Shown here one piece after another: positions 6,386 through 11,611 of a stretch of 11,611 bases of DNA. A program made the position numbers and the translations under genes. The DNA is taken from the NCBI GenBank assembly GCA_041477875.1, contig JBGOVA010000145.1, positions 1 through 11,611 of the forward strand, written 5' to 3'. Under the pieces are notes generated by a model. The model was not told the origin of the DNA and searched no databases. It saw only the letters and a program-made list of their open reading frames with translations. Within the stretch, counting starts at the first letter, position 1. Every line of letters starts with the position of its first letter. Source of the DNA: SZUA-430 sp041477875 (GTDB lineage: Bacteria > Pseudomonadota > Alphaproteobacteria > Micropepsales > Micropepsaceae).

Positions 6386-7411
6386 ATGGACGACCGGCCG
6401 ATGCCTGCTAAGTTCCGTTCCATGCTCGACCCGTTTGGCCGCAAGATCACGTATCTGCGCGTGTCGGTGACCGACCGCTGCGACTTCCGCTGCACCTACT
6501 GCATGGCGGAGGACATGACGTTTTTGCCCAAGGCCGAGTTGTTGAGTCTGGAGGAGCTGGACCGGCTGTGTTCGGCATTCGTCGCCAAGGGCGTGCGCAA
6601 GCTGCGCTTGACGGGGGGCGAGCCTTTGGTTCGGCGCAACGTGATGAGCTTGGTGCAGAGTCTTGGGCGGCACCTTGAAACCGGCGCGCTCGACGAGTTG
6701 ACGCTGACGACGAACGGAAGCCAGCTGGCGCGGTTCGCGGGCGATCTGAAGGCTGCCGGCGTGCGGCGCATCAATGTTTCGCTCGACACGCTCGATGGCG
6801 CGAAGTTTCGCGACATCACGCGCTGGGGACGGATCGAGCAAGTGCTTGAAGGCATCGATGCGGCGTTGGGCGTGGGGCTCAAGGTCAAGATCAATGCGGT
6901 AGCGCTGCGTGGCATCAACGAAGAAGAAATCGAATCGCTGATGCGCTGGGCGCACGGCAAGGGCATGGACTTCACGCTCATCGAGACGATGCCGATGGGC
7001 GAGATCGATGCGGACCGGACGTCGCAGTATTTGCCGCTGTCATTGGTGCGGGCGCGATTGGCGCAGTCCTATACGCTGGAAGAGAGCGACTATCGGACCG
7101 GCGGGCCGGCGCGTTATGTGCGGGTGGCGCAGACGGGCGGGCGGCTTGGGTTCATCACGCCGTTGACGCATAATTTCTGCGAGAGCTGCAATCGCGTGCG
7201 GCTGACGTGCATGGGCACTCTTTATATGTGCTTGGGCCAAGACGATGCGGCGGATCTTCGCGCGCCGTTGCGCGCGAGTAGCGACGACACGCTGCTTCAC
7301 GCGGCGATCGACGAAGCGATATCGCGCAAGCCCAAGGGGCATGATTTCGTCATCGACCGGCGGCGCCAGGCGCCCGCGGTCGCGCGCCACATGTCGGTCA
7401 CCGGCGGCTGA
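6386..7411 (+). CDS. moaA: GTP 3',8-cyclase MoaA (molybdenum cofactor biosynthesis)
   Basis: 341 residues, the usual size. This radical SAM enzyme converts GTP to 3',8-cyclo-7,8-dihydro-GTP, the first step to molybdopterin, in the cytosol. The N-terminal radical SAM cluster motif CX3CX2C is Cys32, Cys36, Cys39 in DRCDFRCTYCM; the SAM-binding GGEP is at 77-80; the second 4Fe-4S cluster uses Cys265, Cys268 and Cys282 (CX2CX13C); and the chain ends in the Gly-Gly needed for function in this family (VTGG). All key residues are present. The start is not fixed by a good ribosome-binding site: ATGs at 6386, 6401 and 6422 are all in frame and family similarity begins at LDPFGRK, just after the last. 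Its stop overlaps the nadK ATG in TGATG. MoaA supplies cofactor for enzymes such as the CoxL-like protein nearby; no other moa/moe genes are in the window. Confidence 0.97.
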   Translation: MDDRPMPAKFRSMLDPFGRKITYLRVSVTDRCDFRCTYCMAEDMTFLPKAELLSLEELDRLCSAFVAKGVRKLRLTGGEPLVRRNVMSLVQSLGRHLETGALDELTLTTNGSQLARFAGDLKAAGVRRINVSLDTLDGAKFRDITRWGRIEQVLEGIDAALGVGLKVKINAVALRGINEEEIESLMRWAHGKGMDFTLIETMPMGEIDADRTSQYLPLSLVRARLAQSYTLEESDYRTGGPARYVRVAQTGGRLGFITPLTHNFCESCNRVRLTCMGTLYMCLGQDDAADLRAPLRASSDDTLLHAAIDEAISRKPKGHDFVIDRRRQAPAVARHMSVTGG

Positions 7412-8178
7412 TGCGCTTTTTGAAGCCCGCCTTCGCGGCATCGAGCGCGCCCGAAGCGCAAGCGGCCTTGCGCGAACTGACCAAGCTCTACGGCAACGCG
7501 AAGGCCGGCGCGGACGTCATCGTCGCGTTGGGCGGCGACGGCTTCATGCTCCAGACGGTGCACAAGAGTAACAAAAAGGGGCTGCCGATCTTCGGTATGA
7601 ACCGCGGGTCGGTGGGCTTCCTGATGAACGACTATTCGCCGAAGTCCCTCCTGGAGCGGTTGGATATCACCGAAGCGCAATCCATCCATCCGCTTCGCAT
7701 GAAAGTGAAAACCGCGGGCGGGAAGTCGATCTCGGCGCTCGCGTTCAACGAGGTCTCGATGCTGCGCGAGACGCGTCAGGCGGCGAAGCTTCGCATCTCG
7801 ATCGACGGGCGTGTGCGGCTTGAGGAATTGATGTGCGACGGCATCCTGCTTTCGACACCGGCGGGATCGACCGCCTATAACCTTTCGGTGCACGGACCGA
7901 TCCTGCCGATCGATTCGGCCTTGCTGGCGCTGACGCCGATCAGCGCGTTCCGGCCGCGCCGTTGGCGCGGCGCGCTGCTGCCGCGCCGCGCGCAAGTGTT
8001 GTTCGAGGTTCTGGAGGCCGACAAGCGGCCGGTCAGCGCGGTTGCCGACCACACCGAAGTGCGTCAGGTCACCGAGGTTGCGGTTGCCGAGGACCAGTCG
8101 GTGTCCGTCACGATCCTCTTCGATGCCGATCGCTCGCTCGAAGAGCGCCTGTTGGCCGAACAGTTCGTGACCGGCTAG
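7411..8178 (+). CDS. nadK: NAD kinase
   Basis: 255 residues, the normal length for the compact alphaproteobacterial type. It phosphorylates NAD to NADP with ATP (or polyphosphate in some homologues) in the cytosol. Visible: the catalytic/NAD-binding GGDG (41-44) in VIVALGGDGFMLQT, GMNRGSVGFLMND (62-74), the NE pair (113-114) in AFNEVSMLRE, CDGILLSTPAGSTAYN (142-157), the second family signature, and the PISAFRPRRWRGALLP stretch (176-191) typical of this branch. The start ATG shares a base with the moaA stop (TGATG), so the two are translationally coupled. Its TAG stop interleaves with that of the convergent Nudix gene, leaving no room for a terminator. The sequence looks complete and functional. 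Confidence 0.96.
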   Translation: MRFLKPAFAASSAPEAQAALRELTKLYGNAKAGADVIVALGGDGFMLQTVHKSNKKGLPIFGMNRGSVGFLMNDYSPKSLLERLDITEAQSIHPLRMKVKTAGGKSISALAFNEVSMLRETRQAAKLRISIDGRVRLEELMCDGILLSTPAGSTAYNLSVHGPILPIDSALLALTPISAFRPRRWRGALLPRRAQVLFEVLEADKRPVSAVADHTEVRQVTEVAVAEDQSVSVTILFDADRSLEERLLAEQFVTG

Positions 8179-8975
8179 CCCCTGAGCGAGGTCATGGGCT
8201 CTTCGATTTTGCCGTAGCCCGCTTCCTCGGGAATCGTCAGCACCTGCTCGCTGCCACGCGAAACGACTTTCGGTTCGACGGTCACGACCGGTTCCGACTT
8301 GGCGCGCGAAATCGCGTCGGCGACCGTCTTGGCCTTGGCGAGCTTCATGAGGTTCATCTTGGTCGGGAAGATGACGGTCCAACGCTTCGTGTCGGCGATT
8401 GCCTCCTCCGGGTTGATCCAGACGGAGTCGACGGATTCCGATCCGTCGTGGCGACCGAGTTGACCGGCTGGTGTCGTCGCCAGATAGAAATAGGTGTCGA
8501 AGCGCTTGGGCATGAAAGTCGGCGTGACCCAGTGCGCGAAGGGCACGAGCGCGTCGCAGGCAAGACGCAGGTCTTCCTGCGCCAGGAAATCAGCGAGACC
8601 GACTTCGCTTGCGTTCAGCTTCGGGCGCCAGGGCGCGAGTGCTGTTGCCGCCGCCGCGTCGATGTAGTCCGTGCGTCCGGGCTTGCGCGCGAGCAGGATT
8701 CCCGACTCTTCGAATCCTTCGCGTATCGCGCAGGCCGCAAGACTTAGACGCAAATCGTCAAGGTTATCCGCACCGTCAGCATGTTTTCGCAGAGTTTCGT
8801 CGCGATCGTGCGCGTCAACCTTGCCGCCGGGAAAAACGAGAGCGCCCGAGGCGAAATCGATCTGGTGATGGCGCTTTACCATGAACACCTCGATCCCGTG
8901 CGCGCCGTCGCGCAGCAGCAGGATCGTCGCGGAGGGCAATGGGTTTGTTGGCTTTTTCTGTTCCGACATCGACAT
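8175..8975 (-). CDS. Nudix hydrolase, NUDT19-like with interrupted Nudix box
   Basis: 266 residues from the chosen start. Nudix enzymes hydrolyse nucleoside diphosphates linked to another moiety; the animal relatives it resembles (NUDT7/NUDT19 group) act on CoA derivatives, but that substrate is only a guess here. Seen: the opening strand SATILLLRDGAHGIEVFMVKRH (15-36, described in parts), FASGALVFPGGKVD (41-54), then about 25 residues of Asp/Leu-rich insert before AIREGFEESGILL (83-95), which carries the metal-binding REXXEE part. The standard G-x5-E spacing is therefore broken by an insertion, a known trait of the NUDT19 group. TPTFMPKRFDTYFYLA (151-166) also fits it. ATG at 8975 was chosen over 8969; both are plausible. 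A reading from 9146 would cross the promoter region and the start of the divergent EAL gene. The last 50 residues (Val/Glu-rich) are not recognisable. Confidence 0.85.
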   Translation of the reverse strand: MSMSEQKKPTNPLPSATILLLRDGAHGIEVFMVKRHHQIDFASGALVFPGGKVDAHDRDETLRKHADGADNLDDLRLSLAACAIREGFEESGILLARKPGRTDYIDAAAATALAPWRPKLNASEVGLADFLAQEDLRLACDALVPFAHWVTPTFMPKRFDTYFYLATTPAGQLGRHDGSESVDSVWINPEEAIADTKRWTVIFPTKMNLMKLAKAKTVADAISRAKSEPVVTVEPKVVSRGSEQVLTIPEEAGYGKIEEPMTSLRG

Positions 8976-9108
8976 CGATCGTCCCAAGTTTGTTTCAAAA
9001 GCTAGATATTCAAATTGGACCCTTCTGCGGGAGGCTCTCTTAACAGGGCACGCGATAAAAAGTGTAACAAGCGGCACGGTGTCCGCGCCACAGAGGTTTC
9101 GACGCGCC
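8976..9108. other. Divergent intergenic region, Nudix gene / EAL gene
   Basis: This 133-bp gap is clearly more AT-rich than its surroundings and must carry promoters in both directions. On the plus strand TTGGAC (about 9016-9021) and TCTTAA lie 17 nt apart and could serve the EAL gene, but the -10 is poor. AGAGG at 9092-9096 sits 12 nt before the EAL ATG. I see no clear operator palindrome. Confidence 0.4.
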
Positions 9109-10356
9109 ATGAGTGACAGGTCTTTTAGGCTTGCGCCATCTGACATCGATCAGGCGTTCCAACGCAATGAATTCTGCGTGGTGTTTCAGCCGAAAGTCGA
9201 TCTGGCAACGCAACGCATGACAGGCGCCGAGGTCTTCGTGCGCTGGCAGCACCCGCAATATGGCTTGTTGCCGCCCGGGCTGTTCCTCGATTTCATCGAG
9301 GCCCAGGGTCGCATGGCCGACATGACGGGCTTCGTCTTCCATGCGGCGCTCGAAGGCGCGCGGAAGTGGAAGTCGATGGGGCGCGACTGGTCGGTGTCGA
9401 TCAACGTCGCGCCGGGCACGGTGACGTCGGACGGCTTTGCCGAAGGTCTCGAGCGTCTGATCGTCGAGTACGGCCTCGAGGCCAAGAAGGTGATCATCGA
9501 GTTGCCGGAGCGTGCGGTCGCGCAGGAACCGGAAGTTCTTTGCGAAGCGCTGCTGCAGGTGCGGGCGGTCGGCGTGCATGTCGCGCTCGACGGCGGCGGT
9601 ATCGTGCCCGTCGATCTGTCTCAATTCGTGCCGATGCCGTTCACTTCGATCAAAGTCGGCGGGCCGGCGAGCATCAGGCTGGCGCAGCGTCTTGGCCTCA
9701 AAGGCAAGGGCGCGATCGCCGCGCGTCTTCGCTATGCGCGCCAATACAATCTGGAAGCAGTCGCGGTCGGCGCCGAGGAAGAGGCGACGATGGCGGGGCT
9801 CGCCGATGTCGGCTTCACCGCCGCGCAGGGTATCTGGATCCAACGGCCGATGCCGCTTGACGAATTGCTCGCATGGAACGGCACATGGGCGCGCGGAAAC
9901 GTCTCCATGGAGCCGATCGTGCCCGTGGCGCCGAAGGCGCGCGCCGTGCCGATGCGTCCGGTCGAGCATCCGCCGATGCCGTCGAAACCGACGATGGCCG
10001 AGCCGCCTACGGGACCCGTCACCAAGGAAGACATGCAGAAGGCGCTCGAGGCCGTGCGCGCGAAGCGCGCCGCCGCGCCGACGCCGCCCGCGCTTCAGCC
10101 GAAGCCCGAACGCCGCGCGCCATCGCCGATGGCAGCGATGGAAATGTCGGAGCTCGAGGACATCGTCGAGGACGAAGAAGCTTGCGCGCCGCCGCCACCG
10201 GTCAATCAACAAGGCCTTGGCAAGCAGCAGGGCTTCGGCCTTCCGGGCGACGCTTGCCCGCCCATGAAAAGCTTGGTCCAGCGCCGGACGGCCAAGCCGT
10301 CGACCGACGCAGCGCTCCCCACGCGCAAGGGCACGGCGCAGGACGGGATTTTCTAG
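9109..10356 (+). CDS. Degenerate EAL-domain protein with proline-rich C-terminal tail
   Basis: 415 residues. Residues 13-255 form an EAL fold: FQPKVDLATQRMTGAEVFVRWQHP (26-49, EAL read as EVF at 41-43), SINVAP (97-102), ELPE (131-134), VALDGGG (158-164), and QGIWIQRPMP (240-249). Active EAL phosphodiesterases hydrolyse c-di-GMP. Here Glu41, Asn99, Glu131, Asp161 and Gln240 survive, but the second Asp of DDFG is Gly162, the Asp of KID is Gly184, and the first Glu of AEGVE is Val220, so catalysis is unlikely. It may bind c-di-GMP or protein partners instead. Residues 265-415 look disordered: proline and basic rich, with a helical stretch (305-320) and an acidic patch SELEDIVEDEEA (347-358). No GGDEF, PAS or membrane segment is seen. 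I chose the ATG at 9109, where EAL similarity begins soon after; the longer reading from 8881 overlaps the Nudix gene. Confidence 0.88.
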   Translation: MSDRSFRLAPSDIDQAFQRNEFCVVFQPKVDLATQRMTGAEVFVRWQHPQYGLLPPGLFLDFIEAQGRMADMTGFVFHAALEGARKWKSMGRDWSVSINVAPGTVTSDGFAEGLERLIVEYGLEAKKVIIELPERAVAQEPEVLCEALLQVRAVGVHVALDGGGIVPVDLSQFVPMPFTSIKVGGPASIRLAQRLGLKGKGAIAARLRYARQYNLEAVAVGAEEEATMAGLADVGFTAAQGIWIQRPMPLDELLAWNGTWARGNVSMEPIVPVAPKARAVPMRPVEHPPMPSKPTMAEPPTGPVTKEDMQKALEAVRAKRAAAPTPPALQPKPERRAPSPMAAMEMSELEDIVEDEEACAPPPPVNQQGLGKQQGFGLPGDACPPMKSLVQRRTAKPSTDAALPTRKGTAQDGIF

Positions 10357-10386
10357 TCTCTCCCCAGGAAGGCTACGGGAGCACTT

Positions 10387-10430
10387 GAAGCCGCGCGCGA
10401 CGCCCCCGTCGCGGGGCGGCTTCTTTTTTT
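10387..10430 (+). terminator. Rho-independent terminator after the EAL gene
   Basis: Outer stem GAAGCCGC/GCGGCTTC encloses inner stem GCGACG/CGTCGC around a CCCC loop (10387-10423), followed by seven T residues (10424-10430). It starts 30 bp after the EAL-gene stop and separates that gene from the methyltransferase gene. It is the strongest intrinsic terminator in the window. Confidence 0.92.
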
Positions 10431-10473
10431 GCCGTTCGTGCTATGTCGTATCGGCACGAACGGACCGGCGCCG

Positions 10474-11088
10474 ATGACGTTTTACGAACGACGTATTCTT
10501 CCCTGGCTGCTCGAGACGGCGATGAGCGCGAAGCCCATCACCTATCAGCGCAAGAAGGTCGTGCCGCTTGCGGAAGGGCGGGTGTTGGAAATCGGCCTGG
10601 GCGCTGGGCACAACCTCGCGTTCTACAATTCCGCGAAGGTCAGCCATGTTTGGGGGTTGGAACCGTCGCCGGAGATGCGCGAGCGGGCGCAGAGACGTGC
10701 GAAAGACCTCAAATTCCCGCTCGAGTTCCTGGACTTGAGGGCGGAGGAAATTCCGCTTGCCGACAAATCGGCGGATACGGTGCTTGTGACCTACACGCTG
10801 TGCACGATTCCCGAAGTCGTGCGTGCCTTGAAGGGCATGCGGCGCGTGTTGAAGCCGGGCGGGCGCTTGATCTTTTGCGAGCACGGGAAGGCGCCCGACG
10901 AGAGCGTGCGCAAATGGCAGGAGCGCATCACGCCGCTGTGGAAGGCGATCGGCGGCGGCTGCCATGTCGGCAGGCCGATCCCCGATTTGATCCGCGAAGG
11001 CGGCTTTGCGATCGAGAAGATGGAGACGATGTATCTGCCGAGCACGCCGCGCCCGTTGGGCTTCAACTATTGGGGCACGGCGAAATAG
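10474..11088 (+). CDS. Class I SAM-dependent methyltransferase, METTL7-like
   Basis: 204 residues. A cytosolic Rossmann-fold methyltransferase; the nearest group by pattern is the methyltransferase type 11/UbiE-like set that includes animal METTL7, some of which methylate thiols, but the substrate here is not known. Seen: motif I VLEIGLGAGHN (37-47) for SAM binding, the acidic end of strand 2 in GLEPS (61-65), DLRAEEIPLAD (87-97), TYTLCTIPEVVRALKGMRRVLKPGGRL (motif post-II, 106-131, given in outline), FCEHGKAPDE (134-143) and GGGCHVGRPIPDLIREGGF (160-178), which is distinctive for the METTL7-like group. The start at 10474 gives MTFYERRILPWL; a TTG at 10429 would begin inside the terminator T-run and is unlikely. 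No strong ribosome-binding site is seen. It is preceded by a terminator and followed by a 157-bp gap, so it is probably transcribed alone. Confidence 0.9.
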   Translation: MTFYERRILPWLLETAMSAKPITYQRKKVVPLAEGRVLEIGLGAGHNLAFYNSAKVSHVWGLEPSPEMRERAQRRAKDLKFPLEFLDLRAEEIPLADKSADTVLVTYTLCTIPEVVRALKGMRRVLKPGGRLIFCEHGKAPDESVRKWQERITPLWKAIGGGCHVGRPIPDLIREGGFAIEKMETMYLPSTPRPLGFNYWGTAK

Positions 11089-11245
11089 GTGCGTGATGCC
11101 GCGCGGCGCGCCGGCGAACACCTTTGATTAAGCCTACCGGTTACGGAAACGTTTACGGCGGCGTGGCACTCTGTGCGCCTGCCGCGGCGACCCTCGCATC
11201 CACAGGCGATGGAGCGCTTGCGGCCGCATGAAATAGGGGCCCTCC
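11089..11245. other. Intergenic region with a CCGTAA direct repeat
   Basis: The 157-bp gap before the YiiX-like gene. On the minus strand CCGTAA occurs twice, 12 bp apart (11141-11146 and 11153-11158 as TTACGG on the plus strand), flanking the palindrome AAACGTTT (11147-11154). This may be a regulator site or chance. AGGGG (11235-11239) 6 nt before the next ATG is its likely ribosome-binding site. No clear promoter hexamers or terminator are seen. Confidence 0.35.
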
Positions 11246-11611
11246 ATGAAGCCTGCCATTGCGATAACTCTGGGTGCCGGCGCGTTCACGGTCGTGCTGG
11301 CCGCGTATCTCTTCGCCTATGCGACGACGGTGCGCGAGCCGGTCGAGTGGAAGACGGGCGATCTGATCGTTCAAGACGCGAACGTCGAACAGACTTTGCC
11401 GCTGTTTGCGGCGGACGGCAGCGGCGCAACCCACATCGGGGTCGTCGAGGCGACGCCCGAGGGCGCGGTCGTGATCGAGGTGGCTGACGCCGTTCGCGAG
11501 ACGCCGGTCAGCGAATTCATCGCGCGCGGCCGCAACAAGGACTTCGCGGTCTATCGCATTCCGGCGCTCAGCGCCGATCAGGGCAACGCGGCCGTCGCCG
11601 CGGCGCGCCGC
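11246..11611 (+). CDS. Membrane-anchored YiiX/YebB-like NlpC/P60-superfamily cysteine hydrolase, 3' end outside window
   Basis: The first 122 residues are visible and the frame is open to the right edge. The YiiX/YebB-like family (DUF830) is a circularly permuted papain-like fold related to NlpC/P60 and LRAT-type enzymes; its substrate is generally not settled. Seen: a short cytosolic start and a hydrophobic segment (about residues 4-27) fitting a signal anchor, then TGDLIVQ (37-43), ATHIGVVE (61-68) with the likely catalytic His63, VVIEVADAV (75-83) with Glu78, and TPVSEFIARG (86-95), all in the family order. In the permuted fold the catalytic Cys is near the C-terminus, which is outside the window, so activity cannot be judged. 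The start at 11246 has AGGGG 6 nt upstream. It follows the methyltransferase gene after 157 bp on the same strand. Confidence 0.8.
   Translation, partial: MKPAIAITLGAGAFTVVLAAYLFAYATTVREPVEWKTGDLIVQDANVEQTLPLFAADGSGATHIGVVEATPEGAVVIEVADAVRETPVSEFIARGRNKDFAVYRIPALSADQGNAAVAAARR

Noticed and set aside
8881..9108. Start at 8881 for the EAL protein and at 9146 for the Nudix protein
   Set aside because: Both would make the divergent genes overlap by up to 265 bp and add unrecognisable sequence. The starts at 9109 and 8975 fit the domain boundaries.
10429..10473. TTG start at 10429 for the methyltransferase
   Set aside because: It lies inside the terminator's T-run, so a transcript starting downstream of the terminator would probably not include it.
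1..11611. CRISPR array, IS element, tRNA or rRNA
   Set aside because: No regularly spaced repeats, transposase-like frames, paired terminal inverted repeats or recognisable tRNA/rRNA sequence were seen on reading both strands.

Overview
The window looks like a chromosomal segment of a GC-rich proteobacterium, most likely an alphaproteobacterium. This rests on the protein styles: the NAD kinase signature, a form II CoxL-like subunit, a CX3CX2C MoaA, and heavy use of GCG/CGC codons. It is inference, since no rRNA or other phylogenetic marker is present. Coding is dense. No stretch of 300 bases lacks a gene, and I saw no tRNA, rRNA, IS element or CRISPR array.

Left part (1-4135, minus strand, transcribed right to left): a class II aldolase/adducin-family protein, then an orphan molybdopterin-binding large subunit of the xanthine dehydrogenase/CoxL family (form II AYRGAGR loop), then a Tat-exported GH127 (DUF1680) beta-L-arabinofuranosidase-like protein that runs off the left edge. 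Same strand and short gaps suggest one transcription unit, perhaps oxidising and cleaving a sugar-derived carbonyl compound.

Middle (4204-6308, minus strand): a complete yefM-yoeB type II toxin-antitoxin pair, with a promoter and an operator of two TGTACA cores 12 bp apart, lying directly behind glycerol kinase glpK.

Right part: moaA (molybdenum cofactor step 1) starts divergently from glpK and overlaps nadK (NAD kinase) at TGATG. nadK converges on a Nudix hydrolase with an interrupted Nudix box, and the two stop codons share the bases CTAG. Divergent from the Nudix gene is a degenerate EAL-domain protein with a proline-rich tail, closed by a strong intrinsic terminator. A METTL7-like SAM methyltransferase follows, and then the start of a membrane-anchored YiiX/NlpC-P60-like cysteine hydrolase cut by the right edge.

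The links are modest. MoaA makes the cofactor precursor that the CoxL-like subunit would need, but that subunit's usual FAD and 2Fe-2S partners are not in the window. The items most worth a second look are the aldolase/CoxL/GH127 cluster, the degenerate EAL protein and the conserved operator geometry of the toxin-antitoxin pair.
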